DNA from: DATBRV01 sp036560145
Lineage (GTDB): Bacteria > Myxococcota_A > UBA9160 > SMWR01
Length of the DNA: 64,000 nucleotides
Reading direction: 5' to 3'
Assembly (NCBI GenBank): GCA_036560145.1
Contig: DATBRV010000020.1
Span: 20,246 to 84,245, forward strand
Below the pieces are notes generated by a model that was given only the letters and a program-made list of their open reading frames with translations, did not search any database and was not told the origin of the DNA. The position numbers and the translations under genes are program-made. This document shows positions 35,009 to 47,050 of this stretch, piece after piece (position 1 is the first letter of the stretch; every line of letters starts with the position of its first letter).

Positions 35009-35533
35009 TCAGCGGGCTCGCCGGCCCAGCCAGAGGGTTCGGCTGGGCCCGCCGCCTGGAACCCGGTAGGCCACCACGCGCTCCGGGATCACGGAGGGAT
35101 GGGGGGCGATCTCGGGCGGGTGTTCGCCGCCCGGGAGCGCCAGCCAGCCGCCGACCTCCGCCCAGGGGATCATCCAGCCGAGCGCCTGCGACGGCTCGGC
35201 CACGGCCTGGGCGATCACGGCGGCTCTCGGCTGGGCCGGGACGCGCTCGGCGCGGCCCCAGAGCGCTGTAACGTTGCCGAGCTCCAGCTCCCGCACCGCC
35301 GCGCGCTGGAAGTGGTGCCGCTTCTCGCGGGCCTCGACCAGGAGCAGGGCGGACTCCGGCCGCAGGACGGCGAGCGGGAGCCCGGGAAAGCCGGCGCCGG
35401 ATCCGAGATCGACGAGGCTAGCGACGGGCGGCAGGTGGGCGGCGAGCGCCGCAGCGTCGAGGATCAGCCGGGCCACGATCGACTCGACGTCGCGGTGCCC
35501 GCTCAAGTTGATGCGCTGGCCCCAGCGCTCCAA
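35009..35533 (-). CDS. rsmG: 16S rRNA (guanine527-N7)-methyltransferase RsmG, N-terminus unclear
   Basis: From a TTG at 35533 the frame gives 174 residues with the RsmG core: RWGQRINLSGHRDVESIV, LVDLGSGAGFPGLPLAVLRP (SAM site) and ARGEKRHHF-like REKRHHFQRAAV, ending WLGRR. The enzyme methylates G527 of 16S rRNA. The typical N-terminal helix (LLAGFVELALPAPPDRVEAL and following) is encoded in the same frame upstream, to about 35650, but no ATG, GTG or TTG starts it. A GTG at 35657 lies in another frame. One base less in the GGGG run near 35647-35650 would join them. The coordinates given are therefore a minimum. Confidence 0.8.
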   Translation of the reverse strand: MERWGQRINLSGHRDVESIVARLILDAAALAAHLPPVASLVDLGSGAGFPGLPLAVLRPESALLLVEAREKRHHFQRAAVRELELGNVTALWGRAERVPAQPRAAVIAQAVAEPSQALGWMIPWAEVGGWLALPGGEHPPEIAPHPSVIPERVVAYRVPGGGPSRTLWLGRRAR

Positions 35534-35650
35534 CAGCGCGGCGAGCCGGAGCAGCGCCTCGACCCGATCCGGCGGCGCGGGAAGCGCGAGCTCGACGAAG
35601 CCGGCGAGCAGCCGCGACCGCGCGGCCTCGAGCCGGCCGGGGTCGACCCC

Positions 35651-35664
35651 GTTCCACGTGGAAC
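35651..35664. promoter_or_regulatory. parS-like site 3, between jag and rsmG
   Basis: GTTCCACGTGGAAC again, identical to site 1. It lies 5 nt downstream of the jag stop and covers the region where rsmG translation would start. Confidence 0.85.
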
Positions 35665-35669
35665 GTTCG

Positions 35670-36653
35670 TCAGCCGTCGGTGCGATCGGCGGCGGCGGCG
35701 GCCTCGCGCCGCGCCTGCTCGTACTCGGGAGCGCCCGCCGGAACCACGACCACCTGCCGATAACGGCCCTCGCCGATGCTCATGGTCGCGATGTCGCTCT
35801 CGTCGCGGAGCGCGATGTGGATCAGGCGGCGATCCTTGCCGTTCATCGGGTCGAGCGCCACGGCCCGGCCCGTCTCGCGGGCCCGCTTGGCCCCGCGCTC
35901 CGCCAGCCGCTCGAGCAGGCTGTCCCGCGATTCGGCGTCGCCCTCGACCTCGAGCACGATCCGCGGCCCTTCCGCCTCGCCGCGACTGGCCGCCTGGTTC
36001 GCAATGATCTGAAGCGCGTCGACCGGACGGCCGTCGCCGGCGATCAGCGCGCGGGCGGCAGGGCCCTTCACGTCGATCACGAGCAGGTCGCTCTCCGCGT
36101 TCTCCCCGATCTCGAACGGTCCGAGCTCCATCCGCTCGATCAGGCCCAGCACGTAACGGGCGATCTCCCCGATCTCGCCCCGCGGAGCGCCGATCGACGG
36201 CTCGGCCTCGGCGCGTGGCGTGTCCTCGCGCCGCGGCGCCGCGACCCGCTCCTCGCCGAACCCTTCCGATCCCCGTCCGCCGCGGCCCTCGCCGCCGCGA
36301 TCCATGCCGCGCCGGGGAGCGTCGCCGCGGCCGCCGCCCTCGCCGCGATCACCGCGCCCGGGGCGCGAACGCCCCCGGTCACCGCGATCCCCTCGCTCGC
36401 CCCGGTCGCCGCGGTCTCCGCGATCGCCGCGCTCTCCCCGGTCCCCTCGCTCGCCGCCGCGCGACGACGGCGCGCGGTTGCGCGGAGCGGCCACGATCGC
36501 GCAGCGGCCTCCCAGTCCGTAGACCTCGCCCGGGCGGAACTCGCTGATCGTGAGCGTGTCGACCGTGGTTCCAAAATACTTGCAAGCCCGCGCGACCGCG
36601 TCTTCGCGGCTCTCGCCCACGAATTCGTGGGGCTCGTTCATTGCGTCGTACAT
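35670..36653 (-). CDS. jag: Jag/KhpB-type KH and R3H RNA-binding protein with RGD/E-rich linker
   Basis: 327 residues. The Jag_N domain covers residues 1-55 (FVGESREDAVARACKYFG and GEVYGLGGRCAIV). Residues 65-130 are a low-complexity linker made of RGDRGE-type repeats. Then follow a KH domain (FEIGENAESDLLVIDVKGPA, ALIAGDGRPVDALQIIANQA) and an R3H domain (DPMNGKDRRLIHIALRDES, with R-R-x-I-H). The family binds RNA and affects cell division and envelope processes. The start is ATG at 36653, with AGGAG 7 nt upstream. It follows yidC by 41 nt. Confidence 0.93.
   Translation of the reverse strand: MYDAMNEPHEFVGESREDAVARACKYFGTTVDTLTISEFRPGEVYGLGGRCAIVAAPRNRAPSSRGGERGDRGERGDRGDRGDRGERGDRGDRGRSRPGRGDRGEGGGRGDAPRRGMDRGGEGRGGRGSEGFGEERVAAPRREDTPRAEAEPSIGAPRGEIGEIARYVLGLIERMELGPFEIGENAESDLLVIDVKGPAARALIAGDGRPVDALQIIANQAASRGEAEGPRIVLEVEGDAESRDSLLERLAERGAKRARETGRAVALDPMNGKDRRLIHIALRDESDIATMSIGEGRYRQVVVVPAGAPEYEQARREAAAAADRTDG
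36264..36461 (-). repeat. RGD/E low-complexity repeat inside jag
   Basis: The linker of Jag is built from repeated GAGCGAGGGGACC-like and GGCGATCGCGG-like hexacodon units, giving runs of GDRGERGDRGD. The repetition is in both DNA and protein. Confidence 0.8.
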
Positions 36654-36694
36654 TCGAATCTCCTGGCTCCGTTGCGTGATGGGTGGAGGAAGAC

Positions 36695-38356
36695 CTAGGC
36701 CGCCGTACGCAAGCGGCGGCCGATCCAGAGCTGATGGGAGATGGCGATCACGTTGCTCACCATCCAGTAGAGCACGAGTCCCGACGGAAATTGATAGAAC
36801 ATCACCGTCATCATCACGGGCATCACGACCAGCATCATCTTCGCCTGCGCGGGGTCGACCTGCATCGGCGTCAGCTTCTGCTGCACGATCATCGAGAGGC
36901 CCATCAGTATCGGCAGCACCCGCACGGGAAGATCGAGCCCCGGGATCGTGAAGAGGGATTCCGGGATCGAGAGGTCCGTGATCCATCCGAAGAAGGGCGA
37001 GTGGCGCAGCTCGATCGAGCTGCGCAGCGCGTAGAAGAGCCCGATGAAGACCGGGATCTGGAGCACCATCGGGAGGCATCCGCCCAGCGGATTCACGCCC
37101 TCCTGACGATAGAGCTTCATCATCTCCTCGGACTGCTTGGCCTTGTCGTCGCCGAACTTGGCTTTCAGCTCCTCGAGCTTCGGCGCCAGCGCCCGCATGC
37201 GCTCCATCGAGCGCATCTGCCGGTTGGTGAGCGGCGCCGTCACCAGGCGCACCAGGATCGTCAGCACGATGATCGCGACGCCGTAGTTCGGCACCACCGA
37301 GTAGAGCGCCTGGAGCAGCCAGTGGAAGAATCGGGTGAGCGGAACCACCCAGGTGTATCCGAGGTCGATGGCGCGGATCAGGCCGCTACCGAGCGCCTCG
37401 AGCCCATGCTCGTCCTTGGGCCCCAGATAGACGCGGTAGACCCGCTCCGCGGACTGGGCGGGCGGGATCTCGATCCCGTCGAAGAAGACCTCCACCACGG
37501 CCGAGCGCCCCGGCTCCGCGGTCTGGAAGCGAGCGTTCGCCCGCGCCGGTTGATCGGGAATCACGGCGCTCAGGAAATACGGAAGGTCGATGCCGGCCCA
37601 GTCGATCTCGCGCGCGAGCTCGACGCTGCGGTCGGGATTGCGGCTGAAGAAACCCGGCACCCCGAACTGCGCGAGCGGCAGCCGCGTCACGCTTCCCTCG
37701 TGCAGCGCGGCGAGCGCCTGATCCTTGAAGTCCGAGCCCGGCATCGCATGCGCGGGCCAGGTCACGCCGAAGCGCGGCGAGACGGCGGCGCTCGATCCGT
37801 TCTCGACCGCGACCTTCAGCGCGAACGTGTAGCCATCGGGCTCGAACGAGTAGGTCTTGCGGACCACCACGCCGCCGCTCTGGTAGCGGAACACGATGCT
37901 CGAGCCGTCGTTCGATTCGAGCTCGAAGTTCCGCGCGGCGAGCGAGCCGAGGCCGAGCTCCTCGAGCGGCGTCACCAGCGCCGGCGGCACCCCGGCGAGC
38001 ACCTCGATCAGTCGGATCGGAACCTGCCCCGCGCGCGGCCCCGAATCGAAGCCGCGCAGCTCCCAGCCTTCGAGCCCGGCGCCGCGGCTGGTGAGCGTTG
38101 CGAAGAAGGCCGGTCGCTCGATCCGCAGCGTCTGCGCGGCCGCCTCCTGCACCGGAGCGGCCGGAACCGGCCGAGCCTCCGGCGGCGTGACCGCCGCGGG
38201 TGCGACCGCGGGCGCCGTCGGCGTCGCCGTCGGCGCGCTTTCCTCCGCGACGACAGGCGCCTGCGTAGCGGGACGCTTCGGAGGACCGGTCAAGAGCATC
38301 CAGCCGGTCAGCACCGCAAACGAAAGAGCAAATGCTAGAAAGAGGTTACGATCCAA
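36695..38356 (-). CDS. yidC: Membrane protein insertase YidC
   Basis: 553 residues of the Gram-negative type. The first span MDRNLFLAFALSFAVLTG is followed by a large periplasmic beta-domain (to about residue 340) and the 60KD_IMP insertase core, e.g. NYGVAIIVLTILVRLVTAPL, PLGGCLPMVLQIPVFIGLFY and SIPESLFTIPGLDLP. It inserts small membrane proteins, including F0 c, alone or with Sec. The start codon is TTG. The Pro/Ala-rich stretch near residues 28-65 is a flexible linker. Confidence 0.96.
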   Translation of the reverse strand: MDRNLFLAFALSFAVLTGWMLLTGPPKRPATQAPVVAEESAPTATPTAPAVAPAAVTPPEARPVPAAPVQEAAAQTLRIERPAFFATLTSRGAGLEGWELRGFDSGPRAGQVPIRLIEVLAGVPPALVTPLEELGLGSLAARNFELESNDGSSIVFRYQSGGVVVRKTYSFEPDGYTFALKVAVENGSSAAVSPRFGVTWPAHAMPGSDFKDQALAALHEGSVTRLPLAQFGVPGFFSRNPDRSVELAREIDWAGIDLPYFLSAVIPDQPARANARFQTAEPGRSAVVEVFFDGIEIPPAQSAERVYRVYLGPKDEHGLEALGSGLIRAIDLGYTWVVPLTRFFHWLLQALYSVVPNYGVAIIVLTILVRLVTAPLTNRQMRSMERMRALAPKLEELKAKFGDDKAKQSEEMMKLYRQEGVNPLGGCLPMVLQIPVFIGLFYALRSSIELRHSPFFGWITDLSIPESLFTIPGLDLPVRVLPILMGLSMIVQQKLTPMQVDPAQAKMMLVVMPVMMTVMFYQFPSGLVLYWMVSNVIAISHQLWIGRRLRTAA

Positions 38357-38365
38357 GTTGCCGAC

Positions 38366-38599
38366 TCAAGGAAGCGGGTCGTAGCCGTGATCCCCGAGGG
38401 GATGACAGCGGGCCAGCCGTTTTGCCGCGAGCCAAGGACCGCGCAGGGGACCATGGCGCTCGACCGCTTCGATCGCATAGTGCGAGCAGCTGGGCTCGAA
38501 GCGGCAGGCCGGTCCGAGCCAGGGCGAGAGCGTCCACTGATAGATCCGGATCGCGGCGATCAGCAGCCTGCTCGCGAGCCATCGCACGCCGTCCCCCAT
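38366..38599 (-). CDS. yidD: Membrane protein insertion efficiency factor YidD
   Basis: 77 residues: RIYQWTLSPWLGPACRFEPS and CSHYAIEAVERHG, the family signature, then PLRGPWLAAKRLARCHPLG and DHGYDPLP. The ATG at 38599 overlaps the rnpA stop by one base (TAATG). Position between rnpA and yidC is standard. Confidence 0.95.
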   Translation of the reverse strand: MGDGVRWLASRLLIAAIRIYQWTLSPWLGPACRFEPSCSHYAIEAVERHGPLRGPWLAAKRLARCHPLGDHGYDPLP

Positions 38600-38973
38600 T
38601 ACGCGCCCGCCTCGACCGCCGCGTGCGAGAGGCGCGAAAGCTCCGCCTCGGCGGCCTCGCGGCCGAGCGTCGCTGCGGGCGAGCGGCCGATCACCACCCA
38701 ATCGAGCCCCGCGCCGAGCGCTTCGCGCCGGATCCGGAACCACTCGCGGATCCTTCGCTTGACCCGGTTGCGCACCACGGCACCACCCACCTTGCGGCTG
38801 ACAGTCACACCGAGTCGGCTTCCCAGCTGCGGGCTCGAAGCGCTGCTTCTCTGCGCAACCACCACCACGAAGGCGGCGCCCGCCGCGCGACGGCCGCGCC
38901 GGATCACCTGCTGGAACTCGACGGAACGCCGCAGTCGGTCGGTCTGCTGGAAGCGACCGGTTCGCAGCGACAT
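38599..38973 (-). CDS. rnpA: Ribonuclease P protein component
   Basis: 124 residues, basic. RLRRSVEFQQVIRRGRRAAG, GSRLGVTVSRKVGGAVVRNR and VKRRIREWFR are the family's RNA-binding segment (RNR motif). It assists the RNase P RNA in 5' maturation of tRNA. It starts 2 nt after the rpmH stop. Confidence 0.94.
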   Translation of the reverse strand: MSLRTGRFQQTDRLRRSVEFQQVIRRGRRAAGAAFVVVVAQRSSASSPQLGSRLGVTVSRKVGGAVVRNRVKRRIREWFRIRREALGAGLDWVVIGRSPAATLGREAAEAELSRLSHAAVEAGA

Positions 38974-38975
38974 GG

Positions 38976-39125
38976 CTACTTCGACGGCGTCGAGACTGCG
39001 ATCCGCTTGCGGCCCTTTGCCCGCCGTCGCTTGAGAACGTTGCGACCCCCAGCGCTCGCCATGCGCTTGCGAAAACCATGGACCCGCTTGCGCCGAATCC
39101 GACTCGGCTGATACGTGCGCTTCAT
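38976..39125 (-). CDS. rpmH: 50S ribosomal protein L34
   Basis: 49 residues: KRTYQPSRIRRKRVHGFRKR and MASAGGRNVLKRRRAKGRKR. Complete and typical. It opens the rpmH-rnpA-yidD-yidC-jag operon. Confidence 0.97.
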   Translation of the reverse strand: MKRTYQPSRIRRKRVHGFRKRMASAGGRNVLKRRRAKGRKRIAVSTPSK

Positions 39126-39219
39126 CGTTCTCGCCTCGCGTGGGGCTCGGGGACGGAAGCCTGGAGAAGCCAGGCTGGTCGTGCCGGACCCTCCCAAGCG
39201 GGTCCTCGGCAGGGGCGGC

Positions 39220-39249
39220 AGGGTAGCCGGGGGCTTGCGCCAGTGTCAA
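39220..39249 (-). promoter_or_regulatory. Promoter of the rpmH operon
   Basis: On the minus strand TTGACA (39244-39249), 18 bp, TACCCT (39220-39225), about 95 nt upstream of rpmH. Confidence 0.4.
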
Positions 39250-39297
39250 CGAAGCTGGGAAAACCGTGCAGAAGCGGATCCGCAACCGCATCGCGCG

Positions 39298-39306
39298 TGA
39301 TAAGAT
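39298..39306 (+). promoter_or_regulatory. Possible extended -10 promoter ahead of dnaN
   Basis: TGATAAGAT offers a TGn extended element plus TAAGAT. No -35 is recognisable. Transcription would start near 39313, about 165 nt before dnaN. Confidence 0.25.
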
Positions 39307-39378
39307 GCGCTCGATGGGGGAAGGGCGGGCCGCCGCCAGCCCCGACGGCGCTTGCTCCAGCCTCTGATGACAAGACCA

Positions 39379-39413
39379 GAACCCGAGCTTCCACGTCGGG
39401 TTCGGCGGTTTTT
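39379..39413 (+). terminator. Intrinsic-terminator-like hairpin in the dnaN leader
   Basis: GAACCCGA-gcttccacg-TCGGGTTC is a perfect 8-bp stem, followed after GGCGG by TTTTT. It lies 65 nt before dnaN on the same strand, so it could end a short RNA or act as an attenuator. Confidence 0.5.
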
Positions 39414-39477
39414 GTCGGAGCCAACCAGGACCTGCTAGCTCTACTACTCCTCAAGGATTCAACAAAGGAAAAGCAGC

Positions 39478-40602
39478 ATGAAGCTCTCGATCGCGAAGGC
39501 GGAGCTCCAGAGGGGGCTCGGGCGGATCCAGTCGATCGTCGAGAAGCGCAACACCATGCCGATCCTCGCCAACGTGCTGCTCGAGGCTCGCAAGCAGGGG
39601 AAGGAAGGCTTTCTCGATTTCGCCGCCACCGATCTCGAGGTTGCGATTCGCGGCTCCCAGATCGCGCAGGTCGACAAAGCTGGACGCGTGACGGCTTCGG
39701 CCAAGAAGCTCTACGAGATCGTGCGCGAGCTTCCCGACGAGACCGTACGCATCGAGGCGAGCAACGAAGCCTATCTGACCATCCGCTGCGCGCGGGCGGA
39801 GTTCACGCTGGCCGGGGCTTCTGCGGAGGAATATCCGACCCTCCCCAGCCTCCCGCTCGAGAATCTCGCCACCGTGCAGGCACCGGTCTTCGCCCAGATG
39901 ATCGAGCGGACCATGTACGCGTCTTCGGCCGACGAGACCCGCTACAACTTGAACGGCGTCTATCTCGAGCTGATCCCGGAGACACACAAGATCCGCATGG
40001 TGGCGACAGACGGCCACCGCCTCGCCTACGTCGATCGCTCCCTGGGCGGCGAGATCCATGGTCTCACAGGAGGGGTGATCATCCCCCGCAAGGCGCTGGG
40101 CGAGCTCAAGCGGCTCCTCGAAGAGGAGGATGCGGACGAGCTCGAGCTGGGGTTCCAGGGCAACAGTGGAATCGTGCGCAAGAAGGGCGTGACGCTCACG
40201 ATGCGCCTGATCGAGGGAGAATTCCCCAGCTACCGGCAGGTGATTCCCCGCGAAGCCAAGGTCCAGCTGGTGTTGGCGGCCGAGCCCCTCGGACATGCGC
40301 TTCGGCGTGTCGCCGTGCTCTCAACCGAGCAGACCCGCGCGGTCAAGCTCGAGCTCTCCCCCGGGCTGCTGAAGCTCTCCTCCAGCAATCCGGATCTGGG
40401 TCAGGCTCAAGAAGAGCTCGACGTCGACTACGCCGGCGAGCCGGTGCAGATCGCGTTCAACGCTCGGTATCTGCTCGACGCCATCGCCGTGATGGGGGCC
40501 AAGGAGCTGCGGCTGAGCCTGCAAGACCCCCTCTCGCCGGCGAGAATCGTCCCCACCGACGACGAGGACACGCTGGCGGTGGTGATGCCGATGCGCGCCT
40601 AG
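39478..40602 (+). CDS. dnaN: DNA polymerase III sliding clamp (beta)
   Basis: 374 residues with the three-domain clamp pattern. The start is MKLSIAKAELQRGLGRIQSI and then VEKRNTMPILANVLLEA. Further marks are RCARAEFTLAGASAEEYPTL, MIERTMYASSADETRYNLNG, VYLE, MVATDGHRLAYVD and the C-terminal AVVMPMRA, with the conserved VMPMR loop. It encircles DNA and tethers polymerase. The start has AGGAAAAGC upstream. dnaA, normally before it, and recF, normally after it, are absent here. Confidence 0.97.
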   Translation: MKLSIAKAELQRGLGRIQSIVEKRNTMPILANVLLEARKQGKEGFLDFAATDLEVAIRGSQIAQVDKAGRVTASAKKLYEIVRELPDETVRIEASNEAYLTIRCARAEFTLAGASAEEYPTLPSLPLENLATVQAPVFAQMIERTMYASSADETRYNLNGVYLELIPETHKIRMVATDGHRLAYVDRSLGGEIHGLTGGVIIPRKALGELKRLLEEEDADELELGFQGNSGIVRKKGVTLTMRLIEGEFPSYRQVIPREAKVQLVLAAEPLGHALRRVAVLSTEQTRAVKLELSPGLLKLSSSNPDLGQAQEELDVDYAGEPVQIAFNARYLLDAIAVMGAKELRLSLQDPLSPARIVPTDDEDTLAVVMPMRA

Positions 40603-40744
40603 CCGGGATCGCGGCAGAACCTGAACACTTTCCGCCCTCTTGGCCATTCTGTACCCTTCCGGTCACCGGCGCGGTGAGCCGCCTGGAACAGGCTGACACC
40701 GGCGTTCTCACACCCCACCGGTTCCGCACAGGGACGCCTCCAAG

Positions 40745-43180
40745 GTGAGCTACGACGCCAGCTCGATCGAGGTTCTAGAAGGCCTCGAGCCGGTCCGAAA
40801 GCGGCCCGCGATGTACATCGGGACCACCGGTCCCGAGGGCTTGCACCACCTCGTCTACGAAGTGGTCGACAACTCGGTCGACGAAGCGGTCGCCGGCTAC
40901 TGCAAGGAGATCTCGGTCGTCATCCATCAGGACAACAGCGTCACCGTCACGGACGACGGCCGCGGCATCCCGGTCGACATGCACGCCTCCGAGGGGCGGT
41001 CCGCCGCCGAGGTGGTGATGACCACCCTGCACGCCGGCGGCAAGTTCAACGACAGCACCTACAAAGTATCGGGCGGGCTGCACGGCGTGGGCGTGTCGGT
41101 GGTGAACGCGCTCTCTTCCCAGCTCACGCTCGAGATCCGGCGCGACGGCAAGGTCTGGCGGCAGCTCTATCAGCGCGGCGAGCCGAAGGCGCCGCTCGAG
41201 CCGATCGGCACCACCGACAAGATGGGGACCAAGGTCACCTTCCGGCCCGACGACCAGATCTTCCAGTCGACCGATTTCTCCTTCGACGTCCTCTCGCAGC
41301 GCCTGCGCGAACTCTCGTTCCTCAACGCCGGGCTGCGCATCAAGATCAACGACGAACGCAGCGGCAAGAGCCACGACTTCTGCTACGAGGGCGGCCTGGT
41401 CTCCTTCGTCGAGCACCTGAACCGCAGCCGCGCCCCACTCCACCGGCCGCCGATCCGGCTGGTCGGAGACCGCAGCTTCAACGACCGGGGCCGCGAGGTC
41501 CCCGTCAACATCGAGATCGCGCTCCAATACAACGAGACCTACAACGAGAGCGTCTATTCCTTCGCGAACAACATCAACACGGTCGACGGCGGCACGCACC
41601 TGATCGGCTTCCGCACGGCGCTCACCCGCACGCTGAACCGCTACATCGCGAACCACTACAAGAACGGCAAGGAGACGCCCGAGGGCATGAGCGGGGACGA
41701 CACCCGCGAGGGCCTCACCGCCGTGATCTCGGTCAAGCTCCCGCAGCCCGAGTTCGAGGGGCAGACCAAAGCAAAACTTGGCACCAGCGACGTCCGGGGC
41801 CTGGTCGAGACCCTGGTCTACGAGCAGCTCGGCGACTACCTGGAAGAGAACCCGACCGTCGCCAAGCCGCTGATCGCGAAGGTGCTGGAGGCGTCGCGGG
41901 CCCGGGCCGCGGCGCGCAAGGCCCGCGACCTGGCCCGCCGCAAGGGCGCCCTCTCGGACCACAGCCTTCCGGGCAAGCTCGCCGACTGCCAGGAGCAGGA
42001 GCCGAGCCGCTGCGAGCTCTTCATCGTGGAAGGAGACTCGGCCGGCGGCACCGCCAAGCAGGGCCGCTTCCGCGAGACGCAGGCGATCCTGCCGATCCGC
42101 GGCAAGATCCTGAACGTCGAGCGGGCGCGCCTCGACAAGATGCTCTCCAGCCAGGAGATCCAGGCGATCGTGGCGGCGATCGGCTGCGGCATCGGGCCGG
42201 ACTTCGAGGCCGACAAGGCCCGCTATCACAAGATCGTGATCATGACCGACGCCGACGTGGACGGGAGCCACATCCGCACGCTGCTGCTGACCTTCTTCTA
42301 CCGGCAGATGAAGGGGCTGATCGAGCGCGGCTTCCTCTACATCGCGCAGCCGCCGCTCTTCAAGGTGAAGAAGGGCAAGAGCGAGCGCTACATCAAGGAC
42401 GAGGGGAGCCTCGAGAGCTATCTGCTCGAGCTGGCGCTCTCCGGCGCCGAGGTCCGCCTCGCGGCGGGATCCGCGGCGCTGCCGAGCGACGCCGTGCGCC
42501 GCCTGCTGGACGCCAGCAGCCTCTACAAGCGCGTGCTGGGCAAGCTCGCGCTGCGACGCCTCGACGAGCGGGTGGCGGAAGCGGTGGTCTGGTGCGGCGC
42601 GCCGACCGAGGCGGACCTTCGCGACGCCGATGCGCTCACCGCGCGCGTGGCGCCCCTGCTGAACGAGCGGCTGCGGCCTGGCCAGAAGAGCGGCGACTCG
42701 ATCGCCTTCACGACCGAGCCCGATCCGGAGCACGGCTGCCATCGCCTGATCTGCGAGACGCGCCGCGCGGGCGTGGTCTTCCGTACGCTGCTCGACATCG
42801 ATTTCCTGCGCTCCCCGGATTTCGAACGGCTGCGCGACCTCGCGGCCCAGATGCGCCAGGTCGGCGCCGGGCCGTTCCTGGTGGGCGCGGACGACGCCGA
42901 GGCGGTGAGCGTGGCGACCCCGATCGGGCTGCTCGAGCACCTGCTCGCGCTCGGCGAGAAGGGGCTCACGATCCAGCGCTACAAGGGCCTCGGCGAGATG
43001 AACCCGGATCAGCTCGCCGACACCACCATGAACCCCGCGTCGCGGACGCTGCTGCAGGTGCAGGCGCTCGACGACGTCGAGGCCGACGACGCCTTCACCA
43101 CCCTGATGGGTGACGACGTCGAGCCGCGCCGCGACTTCATCGAGCGAAACGCGCTCGACGTGAAGAACCTCGACATCTAG
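40745..43180 (+). CDS. gyrB: DNA gyrase subunit B
   Basis: 811 residues, start GTG. ATPase (GHKL) motifs: EVVDNSVDEAVAGY, DDGRGIPVD, GGLHGVGVSVVNAL. Toprim: FIVEGDSAGGTAKQG near residue 429 and TDADVDGSHI near 501. The C-terminal TTMNPASRTLLQV is standard. It forms a heterotetramer with GyrA that introduces negative supercoils. It begins 142 bp after dnaN; no recF lies between. Confidence 0.98.
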   Translation: MSYDASSIEVLEGLEPVRKRPAMYIGTTGPEGLHHLVYEVVDNSVDEAVAGYCKEISVVIHQDNSVTVTDDGRGIPVDMHASEGRSAAEVVMTTLHAGGKFNDSTYKVSGGLHGVGVSVVNALSSQLTLEIRRDGKVWRQLYQRGEPKAPLEPIGTTDKMGTKVTFRPDDQIFQSTDFSFDVLSQRLRELSFLNAGLRIKINDERSGKSHDFCYEGGLVSFVEHLNRSRAPLHRPPIRLVGDRSFNDRGREVPVNIEIALQYNETYNESVYSFANNINTVDGGTHLIGFRTALTRTLNRYIANHYKNGKETPEGMSGDDTREGLTAVISVKLPQPEFEGQTKAKLGTSDVRGLVETLVYEQLGDYLEENPTVAKPLIAKVLEASRARAAARKARDLARRKGALSDHSLPGKLADCQEQEPSRCELFIVEGDSAGGTAKQGRFRETQAILPIRGKILNVERARLDKMLSSQEIQAIVAAIGCGIGPDFEADKARYHKIVIMTDADVDGSHIRTLLLTFFYRQMKGLIERGFLYIAQPPLFKVKKGKSERYIKDEGSLESYLLELALSGAEVRLAAGSAALPSDAVRRLLDASSLYKRVLGKLALRRLDERVAEAVVWCGAPTEADLRDADALTARVAPLLNERLRPGQKSGDSIAFTTEPDPEHGCHRLICETRRAGVVFRTLLDIDFLRSPDFERLRDLAAQMRQVGAGPFLVGADDAEAVSVATPIGLLEHLLALGEKGLTIQRYKGLGEMNPDQLADTTMNPASRTLLQVQALDDVEADDAFTTLMGDDVEPRRDFIERNALDVKNLDI

Positions 43181-43200
43181 CCCGGCGAGCCGAGATCCGC

Positions 43201-45696
<2,496 letters not shown>

Positions 45697-45702
45697 ACGG
45701 GA

Positions 45703-46994
<1,292 letters not shown>

Positions 46995-46998
<4 letters not shown>

Positions 46999-47023
46999 GG
47001 GGGGCCTTCGCCTTGGCTAGGAT
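46995..47023 (+). promoter_or_regulatory. Promoter of the atpZ-atpI-atpB-atpE operon
   Basis: TTGAGG (46995-47000) overlaps the hemL stop codon. After 17 bp follows TAGGAT (47018-47023), 27 nt before the atpZ GTG. Confidence 0.45.
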
Positions 47024-47050
47024 GCGCGCCGCGTTTCGGCTGGGGCTCCC

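Larger units (their letters stand above)
39126..39477. other. Divergent gene-free region between rpmH and dnaN, candidate oriC
   Basis: 352 bp without a gene. It separates a minus-strand block (from 25.6 kb) from a plus-strand block (to 53.6 kb), the expected pattern at an origin. Its right part (39400-39480) is less GC-rich than the surroundings. No DnaA box of the form TTATCCACA or a near match was found by eye. It holds a minus-strand promoter, a plus-strand extended -10 and a terminator-like hairpin. Confidence 0.35.

Noticed and set aside
35418..35657. A 79-codon frame from the GTG at 35657
   Set aside because: It is Arg/Ala-rich and out of frame with RsmG; it is only of interest as the start that a one-base change would connect to rsmG.
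36264..36461. CRISPR-like array
   Set aside because: The repetition is coding, in frame with Jag, with units of 6-9 nt and no spacers.
39126..39477. DnaA boxes in the rpmH-dnaN gap
   Set aside because: No TTATCCACA or one-mismatch copy was found by eye on either strand. The region is kept only as a candidate origin by gene order.
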